From Paenibacillus vini (GTDB lineage Bacteria; Bacillota; Bacilli; Paenibacillales; Paenibacillaceae), in assembly GCF_018403325.1 (NCBI RefSeq), contig NZ_BOSL01000009.1, positions 173,977-237,976 of the forward strand: a DNA stretch of 64,000 bases. The letters are read 5' to 3'. How positions within the stretch are numbered: the stretch's first letter is position 1; every line of letters begins with the position of its first letter. Made by a program: the position numbers and the translations under genes. Below, piece after piece: positions 1 through 9,916 of the stretch. The notes under the pieces were generated by a model. It saw only the letters and a program-made list of their open reading frames with translations, was not told the origin of the DNA and made no database searches.

Positions 1-44
1 CGGAAACCAGTTCTTAGGACTTATAAACATATAGGAATTTAGAC

Positions 45-73
45 CTAATAAATCTCGTTGAATTAGCCGATAT
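45..73 (+). promoter_or_regulatory. SigD-like (motility sigma factor) promoter
   Basis: The sequence CCGATAT at 67-73 matches the -10 element of Bacillus SigD promoters. A CTAAT-AAA stretch lies at the -35 distance (45-52). It precedes a chemotaxis receptor gene, a class often under SigD control. The -35 match is imperfect, so this is a motif-based inference. Confidence 0.5.
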
Positions 74-122
74 ACCTACTATAGTCTCAAAAATATATTA
101 CATCATAGGAGAGTCACACATT

Positions 123-1808
123 ATGAAGGTCTCGGTAAGGAAAAAGATTTTGTTGGGCTTTTTAAGCGTCGTATTGTTGTTAGGATTAACAGGCGGTATT
201 TTTTATTTCGAGGTCAAGAAGATGGATGAATCTTATTCCGATTTGGTTGATCGGAGGGCGGAAATTCTTTCCCATGCCAAAGATGTGCAGAATTACGCTT
301 CACGAGAAATCAGCAGCCTTAGAGCTATTTTGTTGAGGGAAGAAGGGGCTTACGATTCATTGAAAGAAGTCATCTCCGGGTTGGAGTTCTCCGTTCAACA
401 AATGGAAGGCTTGGTGCAGCTTCAAAACACTAAGGATGAGATACAGAAAATCACCAGCCTGAACATGGAATTCGTAAATAAGGTCGAGCAGGTTGTAGAG
501 ATGCTCAGAACTCGTCCCGAAGAGGCGTCAAGAATAGCTATAGAAGAAGCCATGCCCTTGGCCCGGAGTATTAGAGATGACGTAGATGCATTGGTGTCCG
601 ATCAGGATCAACGCATGAAAGAAGGCAGCAAGGCGAATTCGGAACTGGTGGATTCCATTAAATTCACTATTATCGTATTAAACTTGTCGGCGCTTCTATT
701 AGCCCTCGCGATTAGCGCGCTTGTCGCGCGCATGATCTCCAAGCCGATATCGGCAATGGCGTCAGCCGCGAAATCGATCGCGGATGGGAATTTGAATATA
801 GCGGATATTTCCGTTAAAAATAGAGATGAGATTGGCAGTTTGGCGGAATCTTTTAATCTAATGAAGAGAAACCTGCACGATCTGATCAGCCAAATCGGCT
901 GGAACAGCACCCAGGTTGCCGCTACCTCAGAACAGCTTTCCGCCAGTGCGGAGGAGAGCACCAAGGCAACGGAACTAATTTCAAATGAAGTTCAAGAAGT
1001 TGCAGCCGGTGCGGAGAAACAAATGACATTGTCGGATGAATCCGCCCAAGCTGTCGTTCAGATTCAAGATCAGATGAATCAGGCTGCTTCTACCATCCAT
1101 GCGATGGCTAGCTATATGGAGTCGACCAATAACAAAGCGATATCCGGCAACCAAGTTGTGTTGAACACCGTTGATCAGATGAATGCAGCTCAAGCATCGG
1201 TAGGCGTGACAGTGGAAGTGGTCCATGATCTGAACCGGAAGCTGCAGGAAATTGGCCAAATCGTCAATCTGATGACCGATATCGCAAGACAGACGAACCT
1301 GTTGGCGTTGAACGCGGGAATCGAGGCTGCCCGGGCGGGAGAACACGGCGGAGGCTTCGGGGTTGTGGCAAAAGAGGTACGGGGCTTGGCGGCCCATTCC
1401 AACGATGCCGCAGAACAAATCAAGTCGCTGATTCAGGAAGTGCAAACGAAATCGGAACATGCGGTTCGGGCGATGAACGAAGGAGCGGCCACCTTGGATA
1501 ACGGCATCCAATTGGTACATAGAACGGGAGATACATTCCAAGAGATAGCGAATTCGGTAGAACGGTTGACCGAAGGATCCCGGAACATATCGGAGATGTT
1601 CGAACAAGTTACGCAAAGAGCGGTAACGATGACGGAATCGATAGAGCATATGGCACGGATTTCCCGGCAATCCGCGGCAAATACGCAAAACGTTGCGGCT
1701 TCGGCCGAAGAACAAAATGCTTCAATGGAAGAAGTGTCTGCCGCTGCAGAATCTCTGAGCAGCATGGCCTTAGAGCTTCAGGCAACTATCAAGAAATTCG
1801 CAGTATGA
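123..1808 (+). CDS. Methyl-accepting chemotaxis protein
   Basis: Transmembrane chemoreceptor that would pass ligand signals to the CheA/CheW kinase complex. It has an N-terminal membrane helix (about residues 9-28), an extracellular helical sensor region of about 150 residues (four-helix-bundle type), a second membrane helix (about 184-203), a HAMP linker (about 204-257) and a long coiled-coil signalling domain. The conserved hairpin tip IARQTNLLALNAGIEAARAG is clear at about 386-405. At 561 residues the length is normal. The ATG follows a GGAG motif. The gene is monocistronic, with a SigD-like promoter upstream and a strong terminator downstream. The ligand cannot be read from the sequence. 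Confidence 0.95.
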   Translation: MKVSVRKKILLGFLSVVLLLGLTGGIFYFEVKKMDESYSDLVDRRAEILSHAKDVQNYASREISSLRAILLREEGAYDSLKEVISGLEFSVQQMEGLVQLQNTKDEIQKITSLNMEFVNKVEQVVEMLRTRPEEASRIAIEEAMPLARSIRDDVDALVSDQDQRMKEGSKANSELVDSIKFTIIVLNLSALLLALAISALVARMISKPISAMASAAKSIADGNLNIADISVKNRDEIGSLAESFNLMKRNLHDLISQIGWNSTQVAATSEQLSASAEESTKATELISNEVQEVAAGAEKQMTLSDESAQAVVQIQDQMNQAASTIHAMASYMESTNNKAISGNQVVLNTVDQMNAAQASVGVTVEVVHDLNRKLQEIGQIVNLMTDIARQTNLLALNAGIEAARAGEHGGGFGVVAKEVRGLAAHSNDAAEQIKSLIQEVQTKSEHAVRAMNEGAATLDNGIQLVHRTGDTFQEIANSVERLTEGSRNISEMFEQVTQRAVTMTESIEHMARISRQSAANTQNVAASAEEQNASMEEVSAAAESLSSMALELQATIKKFAV

Positions 1809-1834
1809 TCTATTTGCTAGATATATAGTATCTT

Positions 1835-1883
1835 AAAAAGGACTCAAGTAAGGGCAAAGTGACCTTGCTTGAGTCCTTTTTTT
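1835..1883 (+). terminator. Rho-independent terminator after the chemoreceptor
   Basis: The arms AAAAGGACTCAAG and CTTGAGTCCTTTT form a perfect 13-bp stem around a short loop, followed by a T run. Confidence 0.9.
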
Positions 1884-2027
1884 ATTAGTTTCTTTCGACT
1901 CTGTCGAATAATTTGAAAAAAAAGGTGAATTTCGTCATTTTAATACTATTCATATGGGACAGGTTATAATATAGTTTTTTTAATAGGCATTTAAAATTTG
2001 TGCATTTAAAAATTTAGGAGGTGAGGT

Positions 2028-5000
2028 ATGTTACAACGGAGACAACTATTTATTCCAGTCCTTTTGTTTTTTGTGTTATTTTCTTGGCTATCACCGCAAG
2101 CATCCGCGGCAACAATCGATTTTGGAACTGCCCGAGTAGATGTGGAGACTAATGACGTCCAAGATGGGTATGCGCCTCTAAAGCCGGTGCCATTGGGGGA
2201 CGATCTTCTGTTGTATTGGCAGGACTATACGACTGGGATAGATTATCAAACCCTAATACATCCTGACGGTTCATTCAGTTCGCTGCCCGCTCCGACGATT
2301 AGCCCGAGAACGAATAATCAGAGCGATACGATTGTTTACGAGGGGCTATCGAACGGCAATATTCTTGTGTATTGGTATAGCGGCAGTTCGGGTACAGGGC
2401 TTACGGATACTTATTTTAAAATCATCAATCAGAATGGAACCGAAGTTGTTGGAGCTACAAAGATAAATTCGAGTCCGGGCAGCTTGAATCGGTTCACGAA
2501 AGTCGCTGAATTGTCCAATGGAAATTTGGCGTTTGTCTGGGCGACAGACGGCAGCAATTACGCTCTGAGAAGATTCCAGCCGAATGGTACCCCTGTAGAT
2601 GCTGCACAATTGTCGGTAACTTCTCTGGCGGGGATTTCGGGGTCGCAATACACCCATGATATTGCAGCCCAAAAGAACGGCAAGTTTATGATTATGATTG
2701 CATATTATAACCCCAACTATGTTGGTATGATTTTTAATAATGATTCACCGACGCCGATTCAGGTCAATGGGCAGAACTCTTTCGTCATTTCAAACCGGGG
2801 TGAAAACGGGGATGAAGCTCAATGGCTGAAAGCTATGCCGAACGGAAGGTTCTTGGCCGTTTATCGAAAGAAGACGGGGGGCGATACCAGCTCCAGGAGC
2901 GCGGTATACCAAATTTTCAATTCCGACGGCACCGTATACAAAGCGGAGACCTTAATTCGGAATCTAAATTCATGGGGAGGCATATCAGAACCGGTCTTAC
3001 TTCCTGAAGGCGGGTATTTACTCGGAACTTCATATTTGGACTACAATACTGAACCTGATACATATCATTCTTATTTAGAAATTTATGACGATTCGGGAGT
3101 GCTTCAAGGCGATGCATCGCCCAGCTTGCCTGTGTTGAATGATGAATACGGCACAAGTATTCCCTTTTTGGATGTGGACGGGAAGCTTTCTCTTCTGATT
3201 AACGATAAGGAACCGAATCGAGCTACTTATGACGTTTGGCTTTTAAGGCACAGCCAAGCAGCGAGCTACGAGGTGACTTTTGAAGATTGGGACGGGACCG
3301 TGTTGAAGACGGAGACGGTGAACCGCGGAGAGGATGCCACCGCACCAGCGGCCCCTTCGAGAACCGGCTACACATTTACGGGCTGGGATGTCGGGTTTAC
3401 GAACGTAACTTCAGCTTTGACGGTAAAAGCGCAATACAAAGTAAACCAATATACGGTGAGCTTCGATAGCAATGCAGGCAGCTTGGTAACGGCAATAACG
3501 GCGGATTTCGGTTCGAAGATCGTCGCTCCGGCGCAACCGACGTTAGAAGGCTTCACCTTTGCTGGCTGGTACAAGGACGAGGCATTGACGCAAGTATGGA
3601 ACTTCGCCACGGACACGGTTCCGCTGAACGGAATTACACTATACGCGAAGTGGAACATCAATGTTTACCAGGTCACGTTTGAAGACTGGGACGGAGACGT
3701 CTTGAAGACGGAACCGGTGAACCACGGAGCAAATGCTACGGCACCTGCGTCGCCTTCGAGACCCGGCTACACGTTTACAGGCTGGGACAAGGGCTTCTCT
3801 AACGTAATTGGAGCCTTGACGGTGAAGGCGCAATACGAAGCGAACCAATATTCGGTGAGCTTTGATAGCAATGGAGGCAGCCCGGTAGCATCGATTACGG
3901 CGGAATTCGATTCATTGATCGTCGCGCCGACTGAACCTACGCTGGAAGGCTTCACCTTTGCTGGCTGGTACAAGGACGAGGCATTGACGCAAGTATGGGA
4001 CTTCGCCACGGACACGGTTCCGCTGAACGGAATTACACTGTACGCGAAGTGGAACATCAATGTTTACCAGGTCACATTTGAAGACTGGGACGGAGACGTG
4101 TTAAAGACGGAACCGGTGAACCACGGAGCAACTGCTACGGCACCTGCGCCACCTTCGAGACCTGGCTACACGTTTACGGGCTGGGACAAGGGTTTCACCA
4201 ACGTGACAGGAGCCTTGACGGTGAAGGCACAATACGAAGCGAACCAATATACGGTGAGCTTCGATAGCAATGGAGGCAGCCCGGTAGCATCGGTTACGGC
4301 AGATTTCGATTCATTGATCGTTGCGCCGACTGAACCAACGCTGGAAGGCTACACCTTCGATGGCTGGTACAAGGACGAGGCATTGACGCAATCCTGGAAC
4401 TTCACCACCGACACGGTTCCACTGGATGGGATTACTCTGTATGCGAAGTGGAACATCAATGTTTACCAGGTCACATTTGAAGACTGGGACGGAACCGTGT
4501 TGAAGACGGAACCGGTGAACCACGGAGCGGATGCTACGGCACCTGCGTCGCCTTCGAGACCCGGCTACACGTTTACAGGCTGGGACAAGGGCTTCTCTAA
4601 CGTGACTGGAGCCTTGACGGTGAGGGCGCAGTACGAAGCGAACCAATATACGGTGAGCTTTGATAGCAACGGAGGCAGCTTGGTAACGCCTATTACAGCG
4701 GATTTCGATTCATTGATCGTCGCTCCGGCAGAACCGACGTTAGAAGGCTTCACCTTTGCTGGCTGGTATAAGGACGAGGCCTTGACGCAATCCTGGAATT
4801 TCGCCACGGATACTGTTCCGTTGGACGGAATTACTCTGTATGCGAAGTGGACGATCCAATTGCCATCGGTACCCTCAAATCTAAGGGTAACGACAGGGGA
4901 TGGCCAGGTCACATTAAACTGGGACTCCGCATCTGGTGCAACCTATTATGACGTATACATGTCTACGACGCCGGGACTGACCGGCAAAACCTCGATTGCA

Positions 5001-7013
5001 ACCGTAACGGAGGCAACCTATCAAGTATCGGATCTGAGTAACGGTACCACTTATTATTTTGTAGTTAAAGCCGGAAATGCCGGCGGTTTGAGTGCCGAAT
5101 CCAATGAGGTGAACGCTACTCCGCAGATTCCTGCACCGGGAGCACCCGTATTGCAGCAAGCAATCGGGGGGAATGCCAAGGTACAATTGTCATGGAGTCC
5201 GGTTCTTGGTTCTACGGGATACCAGATTTACCAAAGTACTGAATCCGGCATTTATGGTTCAGAGACCGCTACGGTTACTGAGTCGGTATACAGTTACGAA
5301 GTGGACGGATTAGCCAATGGTAAGGTTTACTACTTCGTGGTCAAAGCAATTAACGAAGGCGGCTTAAGCGCAGAATCTAATGAAATGAGCGCAAAACCGG
5401 CAACCGTTCCATCTGCTCCAAGAGATGTTACTGCGGTGGCTGGAAACGGTCAGGCAACGATCACCTTTACTTCTCCTGCCGACAATGGCGGCAGTTCTAT
5501 TACAAGATATGAGGTGACATCATCGCCAGGTAATATTGTAGCGACAGGAGTAGGAAGTCCGATCGTCATTACCGGTCTATCCAACGGGACAAGTTATTTC
5601 TTTACCGTAAAAGCAATAAACGAACAGGGCGGCAGCGAGTCGTCCGCGTCATCCAATACCGTGACGCCGTTTGTTTCTTCAGGGAATAATGATCCTGGTT
5701 CTTACAGTCCGCCGGCCCAAACGACACCTTCGAATCCGGCAGTAACGACGGAGAACAAGAACGTAAATATTCTCGTAAACGGCAAAGTTGAGAATATCGG
5801 GACGCAATCGTTGGACGTAGTGAACGGGCAACAAGTTACTACCATTCAAGTTGACGAAGCGGAATTCCAAAAACGTCTTGAAACGGCGGGTAACGGGGCA
5901 GTCATTACTATTCCGTTTGACGGGGAGAGCGACATCGTGATCGCCGAACTTAACGGCCGCATGTTGAAGAACATGGAGGATAAGCAGGCGACAGTGGAAG
6001 TTCGTACAAACGGGGCAGTATACACGTTGCCTGTGCAACGCATCGACATCCAGTCCCTGGCCAAGCAGTTCGGGAGCAACTTGGAAATTCAAGATATTAT
6101 GCTCCAAGTTGAAATTGGAATCCCGTCTAAAGAAAGTATCCAAACAGCAGAAAAGGCTGCTTCTGCCCAAGGACTGCAGATGATAGTTTCTCCGTGGAAT
6201 TTTAGTGTTAAGGCAGTCTACGGTGGCCGCACGTTGGAAGTGACGAAATTCGATTTCTTCGTTGAACGCTCCATTGCGATTCCGAATAGTGTGGATCCGA
6301 ACAAAGTCACAACTGGCGTAGTAGTGGATCCGGATGGGTCTATACGCCATGTGCCAACAAAAGTTATAAATCAAGAGGGGACCTATTATGCGCAGATTAA
6401 CAGTCTAACGAATAGTATGTACTCTGTTGTATGGCATCCTGTAGAATTTGCGGACGTGGAGAATCACTGGGCAAAAGATGCGGTAAACGACATGGGATCA
6501 AGAATGGTCATCAACGGAACAGGAAACGGGATGTTCGATCCGGATCGTGATATTACCCGTGCCGAGTTTGCATCCATCATAGTACGCAGCCTGGGGCTTA
6601 AGCAGGAAAATGCTCCAGAGTCGGCGACATTCTCTGATGTATTCACGTCGGATTGGTTCAACGGTGCAATCAATACGGCATCCGCGTACCAGCTGATCAA
6701 CGGCTTCGATGACAGCTCATTCCGTCCGAACGACAAAATAACCCGGGAGCAGGCGATGGAGATCATCTCCAAAGCGATGAAGATCACGGGCTTGGAAACA
6801 AAAGGTTCGACCTTGGACTCGGATTCGACGCTTCGTCCATTTGCGGACAGCGAAGACGTATCCCATTGGGCAATGAATGGCGTAACAGCTAGTGTTCAAG
6901 CGGGCATCGTATCCGGAAGAAGTGTAAACGAACTTGCACCAAAATCATTTATTACTCGTGCCGAAGTATCGATGATTGTGCAGCGTTTGCTTCAAAAATC
7001 CGATTTAATTTAA
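2028..7013 (+). CDS. SLH-anchored surface protein with InlB-type repeats and fibronectin III domains
   Basis: Very large exported wall protein of 1661 residues. A signal peptide ends near SASAA (about residue 28). Residues 30-410 form a region without a recognised family, with recurring motifs that suggest a beta-propeller. Residues 413-943 are four near-identical 133-residue units, each pairing a TFEDWDG...YTFTGWD module with a VSFDSNGGS...GITLYAKW module, the Listeria/Bacteroides (InlB B-repeat) fold. Three fibronectin III domains follow (about 945-1220), then a region of unknown fold (about 1245-1470) and three SLH repeats (about 1474-1661) that would bind the secondary wall polymer. The start follows AGGAGGTGAG. 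It has its own terminator and no operon partner. A role in adhesion or surface structure is inferred from architecture only. Confidence 0.88.
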   Translation: MLQRRQLFIPVLLFFVLFSWLSPQASAATIDFGTARVDVETNDVQDGYAPLKPVPLGDDLLLYWQDYTTGIDYQTLIHPDGSFSSLPAPTISPRTNNQSDTIVYEGLSNGNILVYWYSGSSGTGLTDTYFKIINQNGTEVVGATKINSSPGSLNRFTKVAELSNGNLAFVWATDGSNYALRRFQPNGTPVDAAQLSVTSLAGISGSQYTHDIAAQKNGKFMIMIAYYNPNYVGMIFNNDSPTPIQVNGQNSFVISNRGENGDEAQWLKAMPNGRFLAVYRKKTGGDTSSRSAVYQIFNSDGTVYKAETLIRNLNSWGGISEPVLLPEGGYLLGTSYLDYNTEPDTYHSYLEIYDDSGVLQGDASPSLPVLNDEYGTSIPFLDVDGKLSLLINDKEPNRATYDVWLLRHSQAASYEVTFEDWDGTVLKTETVNRGEDATAPAAPSRTGYTFTGWDVGFTNVTSALTVKAQYKVNQYTVSFDSNAGSLVTAITADFGSKIVAPAQPTLEGFTFAGWYKDEALTQVWNFATDTVPLNGITLYAKWNINVYQVTFEDWDGDVLKTEPVNHGANATAPASPSRPGYTFTGWDKGFSNVIGALTVKAQYEANQYSVSFDSNGGSPVASITAEFDSLIVAPTEPTLEGFTFAGWYKDEALTQVWDFATDTVPLNGITLYAKWNINVYQVTFEDWDGDVLKTEPVNHGATATAPAPPSRPGYTFTGWDKGFTNVTGALTVKAQYEANQYTVSFDSNGGSPVASVTADFDSLIVAPTEPTLEGYTFDGWYKDEALTQSWNFTTDTVPLDGITLYAKWNINVYQVTFEDWDGTVLKTEPVNHGADATAPASPSRPGYTFTGWDKGFSNVTGALTVRAQYEANQYTVSFDSNGGSLVTPITADFDSLIVAPAEPTLEGFTFAGWYKDEALTQSWNFATDTVPLDGITLYAKWTIQLPSVPSNLRVTTGDGQVTLNWDSASGATYYDVYMSTTPGLTGKTSIATVTEATYQVSDLSNGTTYYFVVKAGNAGGLSAESNEVNATPQIPAPGAPVLQQAIGGNAKVQLSWSPVLGSTGYQIYQSTESGIYGSETATVTESVYSYEVDGLANGKVYYFVVKAINEGGLSAESNEMSAKPATVPSAPRDVTAVAGNGQATITFTSPADNGGSSITRYEVTSSPGNIVATGVGSPIVITGLSNGTSYFFTVKAINEQGGSESSASSNTVTPFVSSGNNDPGSYSPPAQTTPSNPAVTTENKNVNILVNGKVENIGTQSLDVVNGQQVTTIQVDEAEFQKRLETAGNGAVITIPFDGESDIVIAELNGRMLKNMEDKQATVEVRTNGAVYTLPVQRIDIQSLAKQFGSNLEIQDIMLQVEIGIPSKESIQTAEKAASAQGLQMIVSPWNFSVKAVYGGRTLEVTKFDFFVERSIAIPNSVDPNKVTTGVVVDPDGSIRHVPTKVINQEGTYYAQINSLTNSMYSVVWHPVEFADVENHWAKDAVNDMGSRMVINGTGNGMFDPDRDITRAEFASIIVRSLGLKQENAPESATFSDVFTSDWFNGAINTASAYQLINGFDDSSFRPNDKITREQAMEIISKAMKITGLETKGSTLDSDSTLRPFADSEDVSHWAMNGVTASVQAGIVSGRSVNELAPKSFITRAEVSMIVQRLLQKSDLI
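3267..4852 (+). repeat. Four tandem 399-bp coding repeats
   Basis: The word TGTTTACCAG recurs at 3662, 4061 and 4460, a period of exactly 399 bp (133 codons). The first unit starts at 3267 and differs most. The inner units are nearly identical at the DNA level, which points to recent duplication or gene conversion. Confidence 0.93.
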
Positions 7014-7046
7014 GCGTAACGGTTAGTTATAGTTATAATAAAATTT

Positions 7047-7090
7047 GGCCGCTCCAAAAGCAGATATTTGCTTGGGAGCGGCCATTTCAT
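7047..7090. terminator. Terminator hairpin between convergent genes
   Basis: GGCCGCTCC and GGAGCGGCC form a 9-bp stem around a 19-nt loop, followed by a modest T-rich stretch. It lies between the end of the SLH gene and the end of the oppositely transcribed small gene, so it may serve both. Confidence 0.65.
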
Positions 7091-7107
7091 TTATAGAGAT
7101 TTACTAT

Positions 7108-7353
7108 TCAGATCAACGCGATTGCGAGCAGGGTAAACAGGCTCAGGGTCAAAATGTCATTACCGTACCAGCCTGCACCGCCGTATGGGCCAGGGTAAAA
7201 TGCGGACGTTTGGACAATTCCACCGCGTTCCGGACGCAAATATACGTTGTTACGATCAACATCGACAATAGTACCCGTATATTGCTGTCTATCAAACGTC
7301 ATGATGCGAACCTTCCGATTTTTTAGGCGCAAACAATTGTAATAGGCATCCAC
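7108..7353 (-). CDS. Small Sm-like protein with a C-terminal hydrophobic tail
   Basis: 81 residues. The middle part (about 12-45: KVRIMTFDRQQYTGTIVDVD and a following NNVYLRP) has the strand pattern of an Sm/Hfq-like beta barrel. The last 18 residues (ILTLSLFTLLAIALI) form a probable membrane anchor. The start is GTG, chosen because GGAGGAGG sits 9 nt upstream. It resembles the 89-residue protein at 27921-28190, which has the same order of a short barrel-like domain then a hydrophobic segment. Function unknown; RNA binding is not shown. Confidence 0.7.
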   Translation of the reverse strand: MDAYYNCLRLKNRKVRIMTFDRQQYTGTIVDVDRNNVYLRPERGGIVQTSAFYPGPYGGAGWYGNDILTLSLFTLLAIALI

Positions 7354-7521
7354 TTGGGCATTCCTCCTCCTTTTCTATAAATTATGAGGAATAGGGCTAG
7401 GGAGTCACGGCGAAGGGCTATATGCCAAACTTTATATAAATGATTCAGATCGGTTATTAGTCGGTTTAATAATACTTATTGGCTTTACAACGGATTTCGG
7501 CCGGGAGGAGATGATGCTGTC

Positions 7522-8010
7522 ATGGCGAAATTACTAATTGCAATCACGAAGTCTAGACAAGACGCAGCCTTGGTCATTGAGGATTTAAAGCAGGCGGGGG
7601 TTAAAAAAGGAAGTATTTCGGTCGTAGCCAGAACCGAGCAGGAGTTGGGACTAATTAGCCAGGATACCGGGCTTTCGAAGCCGAAGCGAGGCGACGGGAA
7701 CCATGCGTTGTTCCATCCGCTTATCGAGGTCGCCGCCATCCTCGAGGATGAGCCGGCAAATGTGGCCGTGATCGGACCAGCAGCAAAATTGTTGGCGGGT
7801 GCGGAGATCGGGAAGGGCAGCGACGACTTCGTCGTCGGTCTAGTGGGAGTGGGCATTCCGGAGAAGGATGCGAAAGAAATTGAACGGGTCCTGGTAAAAG
7901 GGGATTTCGTGATTTTTATCGAATCCGAGGAAGAGGAGGCCGGAAAACTGGGAGAAATAATAGCTTCGCGGGAAGATGTCAGACCTTTTTCGTCTCCTTT
8001 GAAACCATAA
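7522..8010 (+). CDS. General stress protein 17M-like (YflT-type) protein
   Basis: 162 residues. The N-terminus (LLIAITKSRQDAALVIEDLK then VKKGSISVVART) follows the alternating strand-helix pattern of the general stress protein 17M / YflT domain, a ferredoxin-like fold of unknown biochemical role. A GIPEKDAKEIERVLVKGDFVIFI segment near 117-139 is the usual second half. No signal peptide or membrane helix is visible. It is preceded by GGAGGAG and followed by a bidirectional terminator. The family is often induced by general stress in Bacillus; no clear SigB promoter was found here. Family assignment is moderate. Confidence 0.68.
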   Translation: MAKLLIAITKSRQDAALVIEDLKQAGVKKGSISVVARTEQELGLISQDTGLSKPKRGDGNHALFHPLIEVAAILEDEPANVAVIGPAAKLLAGAEIGKGSDDFVVGLVGVGIPEKDAKEIERVLVKGDFVIFIESEEEEAGKLGEIIASREDVRPFSSPLKP

Positions 8011-8104
8011 ATAAATTAATCTGTTTTTCAGGTTTCCGTAAGGTTGTATTAAGGAACTGTTGGTACATTATATATACTCCCTCTTCATTAATATAGATGC
8101 AGTA

Positions 8105-8141
8105 AAGAAACCATCCCAGCCAGAGGGATGGTTTCTTCGTT
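8105..8141. terminator. Bidirectional terminator
   Basis: AAGAAACCATCCC pairs with GGGATGGTTTCTT around a 7-nt loop, with T-rich sequence on the plus side and A-rich sequence on the other. It separates the stress gene from the convergent opuAC. Confidence 0.85.
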
Positions 8142-8152
8142 TTAATCGTGAA

Positions 8153-9070
8153 TTATTTCAAATCTTCGATCGAATTAACATCGACATAGGCAGGAACGAC
8201 CAGCCCGGTTTTTACGCCGGTCATGTTTGGACCGAGGTCCTCCAGCTTATCGCCGTACTCTGTCCAATAATCGGCATGTGTCAATGGCAGCCATGCGGCA
8301 GGAGAGGCATCGACATCCCCGCTGGCAACGCCGGTCCACATTGGGCCCGCTTCAACCTGAAGCGCGGTAACGTCATACCCAAGCTTACTTTCCAGCACGT
8401 ATTCCAGTAGGTTGGTGCTGGCGATTTCCGAATCCCACGCTACATAACTAAGCTTGAGTTTATCGCCGCTGACAGGCTTCAAATCCTTCGTCCAAGTGTC
8501 CACACGGTCGCCATGACTGTCAGCCCATTCTTTGGCTGCATCCGCCGGATCTTTCCCTTCCTGGATGGCGGTCATAATTTCACCCATCTCATCGGAACTC
8601 CATTCGAAGCGGTCAAGAAACTCATAAGCTACAGGATGATCTTCTTTTAAGCCTTTCCGTGCGACGGTATGGATTTCTTCGGCTTCCCCGAATACTTTTT
8701 TCGGATCTTCAAGATACTTCAGATCGTATTTCGAGAACATCCAGTGTGGGGTCCAGCCGGTAATGATGATCGGCTTTTCAGCCTTTACCGCTTTGTCGAG
8801 CATGGCGGTCATAGCCGCTCCCGAACCTTCGATCAGCTTCCAGTCGGTGAGACCGTACTGGTCTATCGCAGCGGCGGTAGCTTTCATAATGCCGGCCCCA
8901 GGGTCGATCCCGATGATTTCATGTTTAACCTGATTCCCGAACGATTCAGCTGTACCGGTTTCCCCTTTGTTCCCGGTATTGGCGCCTTTACCTGAATTAG
9001 AGCCGCAAGCGGACAGGGCCAGAACCCCGGCTAAACCTGCAAGTACTAGTAGTTTCTTCGATATCTTCAT
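8153..9070 (-). CDS. opuAC: Glycine betaine ABC transporter, substrate-binding lipoprotein
   Basis: Binds glycine betaine or a related compatible solute outside the membrane and delivers it to OpuAB/OpuAA for osmoprotection. A lipoprotein signal ends at LSAC (Cys22). The 305-residue length fits the OpuAC family, and Trp-rich loops (GWTPHWMF near residue 105; WLPLTHADYW near 280) supply the aromatic cage expected for a quaternary amine. It is the last gene of the minus-strand operon, 3 nt after opuAB. The ATG is preceded by GGGAGAGG. Exact substrate is inferred from family. Confidence 0.92.
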   Translation of the reverse strand: MKISKKLLVLAGLAGVLALSACGSNSGKGANTGNKGETGTAESFGNQVKHEIIGIDPGAGIMKATAAAIDQYGLTDWKLIEGSGAAMTAMLDKAVKAEKPIIITGWTPHWMFSKYDLKYLEDPKKVFGEAEEIHTVARKGLKEDHPVAYEFLDRFEWSSDEMGEIMTAIQEGKDPADAAKEWADSHGDRVDTWTKDLKPVSGDKLKLSYVAWDSEIASTNLLEYVLESKLGYDVTALQVEAGPMWTGVASGDVDASPAAWLPLTHADYWTEYGDKLEDLGPNMTGVKTGLVVPAYVDVNSIEDLK

Positions 9071-9073
9071 TCT

Positions 9074-9916
9074 TTAACCTCTCCCTTTGTTCGATTTGAA
9101 AAGATTTTGCGTAAACCGGTCAAGTACGATAGCCAGCACGACCACAGCAAGGCCGGCTTCAAAACCTTGTCCGATTTTAAGCTGAGTGACGGCGCGGTAG
9201 ACGGTGGCGCCGATCCCCTGGGCCCCGATCATCGAAGCGATGACGACCATGGACAAAGATAGCATGATCGTTTGGTTGATTCCGGCCATCATGGTCGGCA
9301 TGGCGAGCGGAAGCTCAACCTTGATCAGCTTCTGCCACGAAGTCGAGCCAAAGGCGTCGGCCGCTTCGGCCAATTCGCCGGATACCTGCTTGATACCGAG
9401 GTATGTCAAGCGAATGGTTGGCGGAATCGCGAATATGACGGACGCAATAACGCCGGGCACAACGCCGAGACTGAAGAACGTTACCGCAGGCAACAGATAC
9501 ACGAATGCCGGCATCGTCTGCATGAAATCAAGCAGAGGCGATATGATCCGGTGCGCCGTTTTGCTGTAGGCACTCCAGATTCCGATCGGAATGCCGAATA
9601 CGATGGATATGAGCCCTGAAGTAATGACCAATCCAAGCGTGTTCATCGTTTCTTGCCAGTAGCCGAGATTATCGATGAGCAGGAAGCCGATCACCGTAAA
9701 CAGGGTCAATCTCCATTTTCCGACCAGATAGGCGAGAATTCCGATAATAACGATGAAAAGCAGCGGATGCGGAAGCAGGAACAGTCCTGAGAAGAAGCCT
9801 ACGACGGCTTCGATTACGTCGGAGATTCCATCAAACAATCCTTCGAGATTGGTTGCCATCCAGTCGACGATCGCTTCTATCCAGTCTGCGAGCGGAAGCT
9901 TAGGAATGAAGTCCAT
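9074..9916 (-). CDS. opuAB: Glycine betaine ABC transporter, permease
   Basis: Integral membrane subunit of the OpuA/ProW type, 280 residues with about six or seven membrane helices. The cytoplasmic coupling segment is visible ([20 protein letters not shown] then VELPLAMP). It overlaps the end of opuAA by 17 nt, which suggests translational coupling. Its size equals that of B. subtilis OpuAB. Confidence 0.93.
   Translation of the reverse strand: MDFIPKLPLADWIEAIVDWMATNLEGLFDGISDVIEAVVGFFSGLFLLPHPLLFIVIIGILAYLVGKWRLTLFTVIGFLLIDNLGYWQETMNTLGLVITSGLISIVFGIPIGIWSAYSKTAHRIISPLLDFMQTMPAFVYLLPAVTFFSLGVVPGVIASVIFAIPPTIRLTYLGIKQVSGELAEAADAFGSTSWQKLIKVELPLAMPTMMAGINQTIMLSLSMVVIASMIGAQGIGATVYRAVTQLKIGQGFEAGLAVVVLAIVLDRFTQNLFKSNKGRG

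Noticed and set aside
981-1715. Long minus-strand frames inside the chemoreceptor gene, and similar frames opposite the SLH, GDPD, tex and trpS genes
   Set aside because: These are codon-bias shadows of well-supported genes, without ribosome sites or recognisable domains.
3267-4852. Possible CRISPR array
   Set aside because: The repeats are 399-bp coding units without short spacers. No CRISPR-like repeat-spacer pattern or cas gene was seen anywhere in the window.
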